The translations under genes and the position numbers were made by a program. The notes beneath the pieces are model-generated. The model worked only from the letters and a program-made list of their open reading frames with translations. It did no database searches and was not told the DNA's origin. This document shows, in pieces, positions 12,801-30,177 of a DNA stretch of 64,000 nt (its first letter is position 1; each line of letters begins with the position of its first letter). Origin of the DNA: Flaccisagitta enflata (taxonomy: Eukaryota; Chaetognatha; Sagittoidea; Aphragmophora); assembly GCA_965153355.1 (NCBI GenBank), contig OZ231127.1:85560001-85624000 (forward strand), in the 5' to 3' direction.

Positions 12801-13512
12801 GTAGGACTCGGGCGAGCACGAGGAAGGTTATTGACGTTCATTTTACGCTGTTTATGTTTAGGGTTAGGGGTGGGGTTAGGGTTAGGGGTGGAGTTAGGGT
12901 TAGGAGTAGGGTTAGGGTTAGTCGTGAGGTTAGGGTTAGGGGTGGGGTTAGGGTTAAGGGGTGGGGTTAGGGTTGGGGGTGGGGTTAGGGTTAGGGGTTG
13001 GGTTAGGTTTAGGGGTGGGGTTGGGGTTAGGGGTAGGTTTAGGTATAAGGGTTAGGGTTAAGGTTAGGGGTGCGGTTATGATTAGGGGTGGGGTTAGGGG
13101 TAGCGGTAGGGGTGGTGTTAGGGTTAGGGGTGGCGTCAGTTGTTTTATATCATGGTAGATGTCAATTTCAATGGAGCTTTTTCATTATGCGTCTTTAATA
13201 AAACAGTTTTACTCAATCCCGGATACTAGATGATAGCCAAAATCCCATTAATCAGTAAATCCGCGAAGGAAGAGGGAAGGGCTTTCAACAGACTAACTTA
13301 CCCGACCCCGATGACTTTTTCTTGCGTCGTCGCAAAGTGTTCCCAACTTTTCCTGAATTTACCAAGCATGGTATCAATTAGTTTTCGTGGCAACAGGACC
13401 GCCATTGAATCCTTATCTGCACATGACATGTGTAGGTTGACTTACCCATAAAAGCCGCGGCCCTCTCCAGTTGTGGAGAGCGAATTTTGTGCTGAGGCAG
13501 GGGTAGGTCCAT
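934..13512 (-). CDS. MCTP: MCTP: multiple C2 and transmembrane domain-containing protein, 5' part (12 exons, 3' end off window)
   Basis: MCTPs are ER-anchored proteins with three C2 domains and two C-terminal membrane segments that act in calcium/lipid signalling. Exons (minus): 13512-13446, 13352-13302, 12103-11823, 11363-11176, 6269-5897, 5293-5231, 4305-4130, 3894-3709, 3516-3420, 3242-3080, 1378-1290, 1176-934. All junctions are AG/GT and phases agree through 659 codons. Residues 1-341 are low complexity (basic 'RRRKKK', poly-Asp, two poly-Gly runs). C2 domain 1 is about residues 355-494, with '[10 protein letters not shown]', 'NLNPVWDE' and '[12 protein letters not shown]'; C2 domain 2 is about 510-659, with 'NGLSDPY', '[10 protein letters not shown]' and '[12 protein letters not shown]'. 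The Ca-binding Asp residues are present. The third C2 and the membrane segments must lie beyond position 1. The first listed ATG directly follows an AG, so it may be an internal exon start. MCTP1 versus MCTP2 is not resolvable. Confidence 0.9.
1410..3030. repeat. 16-bp and derived 24-bp minisatellite filling an MCTP intron
   Basis: From 1410 to about 2060 the unit is 16 bp (AATCTCCCAACCCGTC), drifting to CCAGTC and CCAGCC variants. From about 2290 to 3020 the unit is mainly 24 bp, formed by adding an 8-bp 'CCCAGTCT' block. It occupies nearly the whole intron between the exons at 3080 and 1378. The long open frames on both strands (for example 1336-2067) are by-products of the repeat. Confidence 0.95.
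4530..5143. mobile_element. Foldback (palindromic) MITE-like element in an MCTP intron
   Basis: Two arms of roughly 300 bp are inverted copies around about 4838. Outer tips share 'CCCAGAA.AACTCA', and internal blocks such as 'TCAAAATTTCAAAATGAGAA' recur in reverse. There is no coding capacity. The long hairpin points to a non-autonomous DNA element. The family is unknown and the target duplication is unclear. Confidence 0.75.
6280..6825. repeat. Purine-rich tract ending in (GAAA)n microsatellite
   Basis: Roughly 540 bp of almost pure A/G on the plus strand, with a 60-bp near-duplication around 6420-6610, ending in about 19 GAAA units at 6745-6820. It lies in the large MCTP intron just upstream of the exon at 6269. 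No gene. Confidence 0.9.
6830..7700. other. Intronic DNA without recognised features
   Basis: Unremarkable AT-rich intron sequence of the MCTP gene. No exon, RNA gene or clear repeat was seen, apart from the possible 5' flank of the LINE ORF1 that follows. Confidence 0.5.
7710..8755 (+). pseudogene. LINE ORF1-like protein with coiled coil, frameshifted
   Basis: Open from the ATG at 7710 to 8534, then continued in the -1 frame to 8755. The first about 200 residues are a Lys/Glu/Gln-rich coiled coil with an 18-residue tandem duplication (7930-8035, core '[15 protein letters not shown]'). After that comes '[12 protein letters not shown]', an acidic patch and, beyond the shift, a basic segment. 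This order (coiled coil, RNA-binding-like core, basic tail) is that of ORF1 proteins of CR1/L2/Tx1-type non-LTR retrotransposons. The shift lies at a run of seven A (8513-8519). No endonuclease or reverse transcriptase follows, so the element is truncated. It sits antisense in an MCTP intron. Confidence 0.6.
9003..9996. mobile_element. 1-kb foldback element
   Basis: Near-perfect inverted arms of about 490 bp meet near 9495. Tips read 'GGGTCATTTCAGCACA' and its complement. Matching peptides appear on opposite strands at 9014-9196 and 9755-9967, which only reflects the palindrome. There is no transposase, so it is a non-autonomous foldback or MITE in the MCTP intron. Confidence 0.85.
10000..11170. 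other. MCTP intron, no recognised gene
   Basis: AT-rich sequence with a short ATGTAC-type run near 11085-11125. No exon or element boundary was recognised. Confidence 0.5.
12597..13242. mobile_element. Left-arm-only insertion with telomere-like array inside inverted repeats
   Basis: The right arm reads straight from the block matching 12596 into the block matching 13243, so these about 645 bp were inserted on the left or lost on the right. The first 145 bp resemble a second copy at 57013-57150 (shared 'GGATACACGGCAAT', 'GTCGCGTGTCCG'). The rest, 12743-13234, is bounded by 23-bp inverted repeats beginning ATCATCTAGAATCCGGGATT with one mismatch, and encloses the TTAGGG-like array. It sits between MCTP exons 2 and 3. 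Confidence 0.75.
12858..13135 (+). repeat. Interstitial telomere-like repeat, degenerate (TTAGGG)n
   Basis: About 280 bp of TTAGGG units alternating with GGGGTGGGG and similar variants, with no T-free gaps. It is G-rich on the plus strand and could form quadruplexes. It is internal to a gene intron, so it is not a chromosome end. Confidence 0.85.
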
Positions 13513-14032
13513 CTGAAAGACTGAATCCAAAATAAGAATGTCCAGTGAATGAATCATTCACTAGCTTACCACTATCACAAAACCAAGCAAAATGAAAACG
13601 AGGATAACTCATTGATTCCGCACTGCATACTACACACTACACAGTATCTCTTCCTCTTTGGGCAACCAACCTTTCGGTCGACGTCCACAATTTCTCCCCT
13701 TATTTTCTAAAAAAGGTCAACAATCCATACATCGGTGGGTAGTATATTGTCGTGAACAAGAATCACGATCAAGTCAATTCTAGGTCAGTGAGTTCATGCG
13801 CAAAATCGTTTGCGATGAGAAGACAAAATTGGATACACAATCGATGGTATACATCCCTCCTCCATCCCTCGCAGCGCAACTTGTCTTTTTCATTAGTTTT
13901 CTTGATGATTAAGCCATTCTCCAAGTGTTATCATGTTATGTAATACCATCACAGGATACCGTACTAGCACCAGGGCGATCCACTACACATTAGCACCAGC
14001 CTAGTTTGCAGTCAACTAATTATCGTGCGATC

Positions 14033-14990
14033 GACGCTGGCGCACACGTAACGCCACACTGCTCCCGGAAGTTCCGTGTCTGGAAAGCCCTTCTACTTGT
14101 GTGTTTAGAGACACAGAGAGGAGTGTGGAACCATCTCTGTGCTCGGAATGGAGGAATTTGATCCTATCTGTGCGCTGGGATCGGAGGTGCTCGGAGCTGA
14201 GAGAACAGAAGGATGATGAAGATGATGATCACGATGGGACATGTTGAATCCTGAGTCAAAAGGCAGAATGAGACGAGGAAGAATAACAAAAGATCAAATC
14301 CTAGTTAAGAAACCTTTGGATTGCTTCAAATTTCATGTGGAGGAACCAAAATTTAAGGCCGAGGAGTCGTATAAATCAAGATGAAGCAAGCAAGTAAAGA
14401 GATCAATATGAGCAGATGCACGAATAACGAATCCAAATTGAGATCACAACTGCCTAAAAAATTCTTATCCATAGTCAATTTGTCATGGTACATGATGTTG
14501 ATATGGGGCGTGGCAAGATGCACCGGATATCAGTTGCCGCGATGAACGTGCTACTTAACAACACCATGAGGTTTTTCATACATGTTGTTAAAATGTTCCA
14601 GCCAGGGTAGCATAGATATCCTGAATTGAATCAAAGATTTTGCTCCCGATCCGCTCCAGATTGCGCGACTGAACAGACAGACTTTCTGACAGATTGATTG
14701 AACGACTGGCAGACAGACTCACTGACAGATCGACTGGCCTACAGAATCACTGACAAACTGACTTTTAAGCGTATGGGCGAGGATTTCTAAGACCGATGGG
14801 ATGCCCCGCACTGAGACGCTCACGGGGGGGGGGCGCTCCATGTCCCATCAGCACCCAGATGTGCCAGGTCCACCCCTATCAGCCAGCTCATAGCCCCGTC
14901 CATTCATTTCAGATATAAACAAGAGGCCTAGTCAATCTCTCCATAATCATTTGGAAGCGCTTCTTGAGTCGATGAGATTTTCTTTTTCAA
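14033..14990. other. Region upstream of MCTP, conserved in both arms, no gene assigned
   Basis: A 67-codon frame (14059-14250, plus) is also open in the right arm (52283-52074, minus). Its changes include Pro/Ser, Phe/Leu and Leu/Pro replacements, so protein selection is not evident. An 8-bp tandem duplication occurs only on the right. The rest shows degenerate 'GACTGACAGA' repeats (14660-14770). It may contain the MCTP promoter or 5' UTR, but no defined element was seen. Confidence 0.4.
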
Positions 14991-14996
14991 ACGATC

Positions 14997-15401
14997 ATGG
15001 TACCGGAAATGCTGATGATTATTCTTTGCACATTCCAACTCCATTCCGACGACTCCACATTACGTCCCTCTTTCCGGAATTCACGTCAGCAAAGATACCA
15101 CCAGCCCGAATACCGGCCCGAATACCGGCCCGAATACCGGCCTGAATACCGGCCCGAATACCGGCCCGCGTTTCGTCCGATTCGAGTGAACAAATCTCTT
15201 TTGCCGGCGAATTTGGAGTCTCTTCACGAGCGGAAATGGCGAGTCCATCACAGAAAGGAAGAGGAAATCTTGTGGGCAAACGGCAAAGACTACGAAATCG
15301 AAGAGGCAGGAGAAAAACACTTTTTGGGTGCGACAACAAAGTACCTCTATAATTGGCTGTGTCCGTTGGTCGGTCGGTCCGTCGGTCTGTCGGTCGGGTA
15401 A
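14997..15401 (+). CDS. Uncharacterised Arg/Pro/Tyr-repeat ORF, duplicated in the right arm
   Basis: A 134-codon frame with five tandem Y-R-P-E units (15109-15175), a basic middle and an acidic 'DYEIEEAGEKH' stretch. The mirror copy (51344-50961, minus) keeps the frame although it has fewer repeat units and one extra Ala codon, so both length changes are multiples of three. It ends in a CGGTCGGTCGGTC-type dispersed repeat that is probably not coding. It could be the exon before the Cys-rich exon at 15685, but no convincing donor site was found. No family recognised. Confidence 0.3.
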   Translation: MVPEMLMIILCTFQLHSDDSTLRPSFRNSRQQRYHQPEYRPEYRPEYRPEYRPEYRPAFRPIRVNKSLLPANLESLHERKWRVHHRKEEEILWANGKDYEIEEAGEKHFLGATTKYLYNWLCPLVGRSVGLSVG

Positions 15402-15684
15402 CGCATTCGCTTGATGATCCACACGTCGCGCCATATCGGCCTACTTGGCCTTGTTTTCTTCATGTAGAAGGATCTAGCAAAGAATGCGCATAGAAGTCCT
15501 ATGTCATAACTCATTTACAAGATTTATGCCAACCAGGCAACCACTATGACCACATGGTGACATGTGTCAACACACATTTAACCAACTCCATGAATTCACA
15601 AAAGCCGAAAAGTCACGCACATCTCACAGGTAGATCGTGTGTAGACTACGACTCAATTTCCACCATGAAATCCTTCACTGGCAG

Positions 15685-15981
15685 ATTCCACAGGAGCAAG
15701 AGTCCGAGTCCGCAGCCGCCTTCAAAGCCGTCGTCAAAGTGACCATCTACGCCATTCTCATTCTCCTCTTCCTCTTCCTCATGTGGAGAACTCAATGCTG
15801 TTGCTACCCTTTGCGCGTCTGCTGCCACGCTATTGGTAGTCGAATATGCTGTTGCTGTTGCTGCTGCCGCGGATGCTGCGATTTTTGCAACCCAAAAGTG
15901 ATGGCCAAGAAGATCGCGGTATCGGCGGTTAATAAATACGCTCCTGGAATGGGCATCACCGCCGATGGACAGGTCAGCTAA
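15685..15981 (+). CDS. Cys-rich single-pass membrane protein, terminal exon
   Basis: An AG acceptor at 15683-15684 precedes a phase-0 frame of 98 codons plus stop. It contains one hydrophobic segment (about residues 15-32, 'YAILILLFLFLMW') followed at once by a stretch of about 15 cysteines ending in 'CCDFCNP', then a conserved-looking tail, 'KYAPGMGITADGQVS'. The mirror copy in the right arm (50695-50402) is one Cys codon shorter, with Gly-to-Cys and Phe-to-Cys changes and otherwise the same protein. The juxtamembrane cysteine cluster would suit palmitoylation (inference). The upstream exon and the family are not identified. Confidence 0.5.
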   Translation: MPQEQESESAAAFKAVVKVTIYAILILLFLFLMWRTQCCCYPLRVCCHAIGSRICCCCCCCRGCCDFCNPKVMAKKIAVSAVNKYAPGMGITADGQVS

Positions 15982-16001
15982 GATGGAATCTGAGAACGCT
16001 A

Positions 16002-16573
16002 CAGTGCGATGGGAGCAATGACGACCTAGACTGGAGGATAGATTTTAGGTACCTTAATTTTATTTGTAATATAAAATATTTGAGATTTAGACTAATTAAA
16101 TGTTGCTTTAATGAGTGAAAATATTTCCATCTCTCAAACTTCAACTTGCGACTTGACCTCCTCAAGACTTCATTTTTTAAAGTTCTAACCTATCTCAATA
16201 GATCAGGTGGAAAATTTTATATAGTTTTGAAAAAATTCAGCTCAATCGGTCCATTTTTACAGGTTTTATGGCCATTTCAAGTTTTGCCCAAAAATTAATT
16301 TGCATAACTTTTGTTTATTAAATATAGCCGTAAAACCTGTAAAAATAGTCCGATTGAGCTGATTTTTGTTTCAAAATAATATAAAAATTTTCACCCGATC
16401 TAATGAAATTGGTTAGAACCTTGAAAAATGAAGTCTTAATGAGATCAAGTCACAAGTTGAGGTTTCAGAGACGCAAATGCATTCACTTAATAAAGCAACC
16501 TTTAATTAGCCTAAATCTCAAATATTTTATGATACATGTAAAATCAGGATTCCTAATTGCTCCCACCGTACTG
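16002..16573. mobile_element. Palindromic Tc1/mariner-type MITE
   Basis: A 572-bp element flanked by TA on both sides (16000-16001 and 16574-16575). Tips are CAGTGCGATGGGAGCAAT and its complement with two mismatches. Arms of about 280 bp fold back around about 16290. The TA duplication and CAGT start are typical of Tc1/mariner MITEs. It is absent from the right arm, where about 165 bp of unrelated sequence lies in the same interval. Confidence 0.85.
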
Positions 16574-16579
16574 TACATG

Positions 16580-18190
16580 GAGCCGGACAATCGGCGTAGA
16601 TGAAGCTGGCGAACAAGGGATATCAAAGGGGTCGATTTTCAAGTCGCTTTCGCTCTCCCTTTCCACAGTTTAAATACTACTAGCTAGTTTTGGGAGTGGT
16701 CAACTGCTTCCACATTCCCACTCTCATTGCAAACTCTGTATAAAGGCGAGAATTCAGTAGGCGGATAGTTGACCTTTGAGAGTCGTGAATTCGCTACGCA
16801 CAAACTTAGGGCGTGTAGTGATGATGAAAAACGCGTTTGCTCCTGTGAAATGCGTTGACAGCGTGAACGCATATTTCAGAATTTCAACTGTCCCACGAGA
16901 AAGTGAGCAGAGTGAGCGAGCAGAGTGAGCGAGCAGAGTGAGCGAGCCAATGAACGAGCGTAGCGAAGTGCTGCGTAGTGAGTGAGCGGAGTTAGCGGTG
17001 CGAGCAAACAAACATAGCGAGCGACCAAGTGGCCCGTTGGCCGTTAAAAACGTTTTTGTCTTTGACTAGAAACGCCCCCTTAGAGTGAAATATTCTAGTG
17101 GCTAACAGTTTCAAAGGATCAATACCATCTCGACAGGTCACTATGCGAGAAGTAGATAGCGAAGAACTGGAAGCAGTCAAGAATCTGGCTATGACAGTCA
17201 TGGACATGTCCAAGCCCGTCTAAAATCTGTCACTCCCTTCAATCTTCCTATTCATATTTGTAATTTGTTCCTTTGGAAACATTCAATACAAACTTGTTCA
17301 TCAACTAGGAATAGAGAGATAAACCAAGCGATCGACCGAATTTTGCCATGAATATGACTGCAATAAGGGCACATACGACCTGATAGCGTAATTGAGATAG
17401 ATGTAGCAAGTTGCAGATGCATGTTGATGCATGATGAACGATGCACGCATGTTGCACGTTGCTGGGACATTAGCTAGATTTGTTCGAGCTAGCAGAGCTC
17501 GTCCGACTCACATTAGAAATTGGCTAAACAATTTTTTGGGGAAAAATACACAACTGTAAAAGACGTGCAAACGCAGGTTTTTGCAAACATCAGAAAAGAA
17601 GTGTAAATGCTTGACAAGTAAAGCAAATAAATACAATGTTGACTAACCTCGTCAATCAGCCCTAAGGATAGCAATTTTCACTCGGTTAAACGCGTCAAAA
17701 TAAATACACAATGGCTAGAAATAGTTATTTAGACACCAAAATAAAACCTTGACAATCAAATGTGTACATGATTTACTAAGGTGATTTAAAATAGCCCATG
17801 TACGACCCTTTCGCTCAGGAAACAATCAATATTCAGCAGATGTTACAGTCGTTTGTAGCGAAAATATGTGAACTCACGTGATATGAACAGCGACAAAACA
17901 TGTCAAAAAGAATTAAATTTGGCACTCCACCGAAAGCTACTCGGCCGTGAGTCTGTATTGTCTGTTTCATCAATTCGCTTTGACAGAAGGGAAATTGTGG
18001 ATTATACATTGTATGGTGATCGAGGGTGCATCACTTCCGACGACGCCTGGACATATTCCCATTGCCAAGTTATTCTCTTTTCGATGGCGTGTCAGGATTG
18101 TTGACGCTCGAGAGTCGTTGCATCGTCCATATATCCAAACTGTCTTTCAGACCATGGAAACGGAGAGATCCTTTCTTTACTGGTACGTAC
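16580..18190. other. Intergenic DNA between Cys-rich exon and LMBRD1 3' end
   Basis: Present in both arms. Contains short GAGTGAGCGAGCA tandem units (about 16900-16990) and frames that are longer on the right (49585-50127) than on the left. An internal 10-bp indel breaks the frame between arms, so coding is unlikely. No RNA gene was seen. Confidence 0.45.
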
Positions 18191-18192
18191 AA

Positions 18193-24462
<6,270 letters not shown>

Positions 24463-25004
24463 TTATTGTTTTTATCAATGTAGTGCAGTATACGTTTAAA
24501 ACGTAAACAAATAATGACAAGTTAGGTAATTTCGAACATCTAAAAAACTACGTAGTGTTATTTTGATCTGTAAATGACAACCCCCATTCAGAGGTCTGAT
24601 AAATCAAATAGGTAAATAAAAAAAACTTTTTAATATAACCAACAATTATTTAATCACCAATAATGACAAAATAACGCTCTTTCACTGTTCACTGGTTTAC
24701 TTAGCAGTGGTGGAGCAGGAATACGTGTTTGAGCGGCTGAATCTATAAAAGCGTTCATCATCACATTATTACAGCGTAAATATCGATTACGTTTGGAATT
24801 AGGGCTGTCGCCAATATAGCCAATATAGCCACGCGGGTTTTAAAAAACCAAAAATACACATGCACTTGTTTTCATGTTCATGGATTACCTCCACCAAAGG
24901 GCAGAACTCAAAAAAAGAAAGTTACATAAAAATTATTACTCCCCGAGTAAGACGTTGACTTTTTGAGGATTTGTGATCAGTCGATTGTGGGAATATATTC
25001 AAAA
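24463..25004. other. Short intergenic gap between ADH5 3' end and LMBRD1 start
   Basis: About 540 bp separate the ADH5 stop from the LMBRD1 ATG, both on the minus strand. It should contain the ADH5 3' UTR and the LMBRD1 promoter. An AATAAA on the minus strand (24468-24463) abuts the LMBRD1 ATG, but whether it is used cannot be told. No TATA-type element was assigned. Confidence 0.4.
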
Positions 25005-27289
<2,285 letters not shown>

Positions 27290-27479
27290 CTATATGGAAC
27301 AGGAGTGAAATGACAAAAGCGGAAAGTTGAGAATGTATTGCAAATTGATAAATAGAAATAAAGAAAGGAAGAGGGAACGAAAGAGAGAAAGAAATAAACT
27401 ATAGTCGCAAAAGCGTTAGATGGTCAGCGGTACCCGTTGCCCCCATGTCAGTATATGTGGGTGTGAGGTGGTTAGAGGG

Positions 27480-27870
27480 GCAGCGGCCCCAAAAAGGCCG
27501 ATGACCTATGCTTAGTATGTTTCAGGGATTTTGGCCTCAAAGCTGTAATTTGGACCTCAAAGCTGGTATTTGGGCCTCAAGGCTTTAATTTGAGCCTCAA
27601 GGCTGGAATTTTGTCTCAAGGCAGGAATTTTGGCCTTGAGGCTAGGTTTTGGGCCTAAAGACTTGGTTTTGGACCTCAATGCTGTTATTTGAGCCTCAAG
27701 GTTGATATATGGGTCTCATGGTTGGGATTTGTACACCTAGGCTGGGTTTTGGATCTCATGGCTGGGGTTTGGCCATAAGGTGTGGATTTGGGCCTCAAGG
27801 CTGGGATTTGGGTCTTGGGGCCAGGATTTAGGCCCACAGGTTTGGTTTAGGGCCTCAAGGCTGAAGTAAT
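27480..27870 (+). repeat. Minisatellite-bearing repeat, copy 1
   Basis: A header, GCAGCGGCCCCAAAAAGGCC, then 'GATGACCTATGCTT', is followed by about 15 degenerate units of about 23 bp (consensus GCCTCAAGGCTGGGATTTGG). The same header and unit recur at 32530, 33095, 35920 and 37140. No protein is implied. Confidence 0.8.
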
Positions 27871-28049
27871 AGGTATATATAGGGGTAAACAAGTTGGACC
27901 AATATATTTGAACGGAGCAAAGTGTTACATTTGGCAACCAAAGAATACCCGAATACGTGAACTTCAGTTCTTTAAAAAATTATACGTCAATTTTTGTTTT
28001 CTCAAAAAATCTTTCGTTTTCATCGAGAAATACTTAACCCTTTCTCAAT

Positions 28050-29100
28050 ATGAGTCGTCCTATGACAATCGATATGAAGGACTTCGCCGTCCAATGCCCA
28101 TGTCGCATGATTTTGGTGGGCTCTAGGTAAGGGATGAAAAAGTGAGTAAGTCCTAACTAAATTAGTAAATAAAAAAACCTTTAAGTTAGTCTGTTCCATT
28201 TATGCGTTCTACAGTGGTGTTGGAAAAACCAAGTGGTTACTATCGTTCCTAGCCCGGACGCGGTTTCTTCTGAGCTCAGAGGTTGATAGGATCGTTTACT
28301 GCTATTCAATCCTACAAGATTGCCTGGTGGACCTAGCCAAAGAAAACAGTAAAGTTGAGCTTCATCAAGGATTTTCGCCAGACCTGTACATGGATTCCGA
28401 TAAATCTGAGCATCTACTGCTTTGCGTAGATGATCTGATGACAGAGCCCGGGCTCCATCAACATTTGAGTGATCTATTTACAAAATATAGGTAATACAGT
28501 AAACAAAAAAAAAAAATTCCGTTAATATTTTATCATCTGTCAAGGAAAACGATAATAACTTTTTTTGACCTTCTCTTTCCTCTAGTCGTCACAACAACGT
28601 GAGCGTGATATATCTAACGCAGGTTGGTTGAAATAACCAGATTTTGACTGATAAAAAAGGAAAATCTAGCAAATATCCATTTCCGTTAAGCAAATATCCA
28701 TTTCCGTTTAGAACGCCTACTACAAGGGTGGTGACGCGGCAAAATTTGGGCGTACAATTTTGATTAATGCAACCGACATTGTGCTATTCAGGTTTGGATA
28801 GAAATAAAACTTAGCGACGATACATACAATTTAGATAGATGGAAGGAAAAAAATAAAAAAAAACGATTATCTAATCTTAACAGGAGTGTACGGGACCATC
28901 TGGGTCCAATGGCGATAGGAAGGGCTGCCTTCGCAGGACCTCGGTTTTCTTTCTTCCGTTCTGCCTACTATGATGCGATAAAAAATCCCTATTCTTATTT
29001 GTTCCTTTCATTCCACGCGAACACGCCTACTGAACTGATGCTAAGAACCAATATTATGTTGCCAGATGAGACTCCCATCGTTTACGTTGAGAACAAGTAG
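28050..29100 (+). CDS. Polinton/adintovirus-like FtsK/A32-type DNA-packaging ATPase, spliced
   Basis: This family threads viral DNA into capsids. Exons 28050-28126, 28215-28490, 28586-28622, 28712-28791 and 28884-29100 have AG/GT borders and matching phases, giving 228 codons, the usual size of the family. The Walker A loop (G-S-S-G-V-G-K-T) is split by intron 1. Walker B is 'LLLCVDD' in exon 2. The sensor 'YLTQ' + Asn spans intron 3. The Thr-Asn-Ile/Leu-Arg-Thr C-terminal pattern typical of Polinton and adintovirus ATPases is in exon 5. No stop or frameshift interrupts it. The small virion-type ORF follows after 3 bp. Confidence 0.85.
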
Positions 29101-29103
29101 AAA

Positions 29104-29433
29104 ATGGAAGAACTAAAACGTTGCTTGCCTGAATTGCGATATCTATTGCAACATTTGAATTCGCATGAGCGGGTCGCATATATCAAAACTGGATCCGATC
29201 GAATTACTAACTGTTTGACAGAAGTCGGTTTAAACTTAATGTACAGCAATAAAAATGGGCTTCCACTGACTTCTGACCACATTCAGCAGCTTAAACCTTT
29301 TAAACGAGAAATAAAAAAACTAATCCTATCCAAAACGGTCGGTCAACGGAAAAAACTACTGAAAGAGAAGTTAGTGGACTGTCTATTATCTGTCATTCTA
29401 TCTGTGGTTTCCACATTGGAGCTGGAAACATGA
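29104..29433 (+). CDS. Small basic Polinton/adintovirus protein (pX-like)
   Basis: 109 codons, starting 3 bp after the ATPase stop. It has a basic Lys/Arg-rich second half and a hydrophobic C-terminus. Position and layout (N-terminal helical region, 'LTSDHIQQLKPFKREIKKL', basic run, hydrophobic tail) match the small proteins found next to the ATPase in animal adintovirus/Polinton relatives, which have been compared with adenovirus core proteins. The role is inferred. Uninterrupted. Confidence 0.6.
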   Translation: MEELKRCLPELRYLLQHLNSHERVAYIKTGSDRITNCLTEVGLNLMYSNKNGLPLTSDHIQQLKPFKREIKKLILSKTVGQRKKLLKEKLVDCLLSVILSVVSTLELET

Positions 29434-29437
29434 GAAT

Positions 29438-30169
29438 ATGGCTAACTTTACAAAAATGGTACTAATTCCGCAACGTGAATACGAAAACCTGCGAAAGAGA
29501 CAGTCTGCGCCTGTGGCTAAACCTTCAGACAGTGTGACGGATGTAGATCTGGAAATGGGGGAGCAGATGATGAAACGGTTGAAAGAAGACGAACAGCGGG
29601 CTTCATCTTCCCCAGGCCTATCTGGACAAGCTGAAGAGTCTATGGAATCTGAAGAAGGTCGATTAGACGATGTGCTGGAAAGGGCGTCAAACTATTTTAC
29701 AAAAAAAGATAATGAAAAAGGATCAATGTTGATAAAACGAATGTTTGCGACAAAAAAAATGCAAATTCATATGTCGGAGCATATTGTACGACTAGATGGT
29801 ATTGAATATAGTGTGGTTCAGTTCATTGACTTCATATTGATTTGTATATCAAAGAAAAAACCTGGAGCGAGCGAAAAGTTCTCTAATTTTGTTACTTTCT
29901 TAAAAACTCATGGAATCCCCCTTAATCTTGTCCAAAACCCGTACGTCAAGAATATGATTCATGACCAATTCGATGAATCAAAAGATAAAACCTTGTTTCC
30001 TACCAACTTTAATGAGAAGCATATCACCACACACGCCTCCGCCCCTGATTTGCCTTCGTTGTCATTGAGTAGAAAAGGAAGTGTCGCTATGAAGCCTCGT
30101 TTAAAGAATTCCCATAACTCCCAACCGATATTGTGGTTTAAAAAGTTACAAGATGTTCCATTTGATTGA
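29438..30169 (+). CDS. Polinton/adintovirus virion-type protein of unknown role
   Basis: 243 codons, beginning 4 bp after the preceding stop. The N-terminal motif 'KMVLIPQREYENL', an acidic Ser/Glu-rich linker (about residues 40-85) and a folded C-terminal half are characteristic of a protein conserved next to the ATPase in these elements. No enzymatic motif was seen. The frame is intact, and the integrase ATG lies 8 bp downstream. Confidence 0.6.
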   Translation: MANFTKMVLIPQREYENLRKRQSAPVAKPSDSVTDVDLEMGEQMMKRLKEDEQRASSSPGLSGQAEESMESEEGRLDDVLERASNYFTKKDNEKGSMLIKRMFATKKMQIHMSEHIVRLDGIEYSVVQFIDFILICISKKKPGASEKFSNFVTFLKTHGIPLNLVQNPYVKNMIHDQFDESKDKTLFPTNFNEKHITTHASAPDLPSLSLSRKGSVAMKPRLKNSHNSQPILWFKKLQDVPFD

Positions 30170-30177
30170 TCAACACC

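Noticed and set aside
12858-13135. Chromosome end
   Set aside because: The TTAGGG array is degenerate, internal to an MCTP intron and flanked on both sides by ordinary sequence.
14059-14250. 67-codon frame open in both arms
   Set aside because: Differences between arms change amino acids as often as not, including Leu/Pro, and a nearby 8-bp indel shifts the upstream frame.
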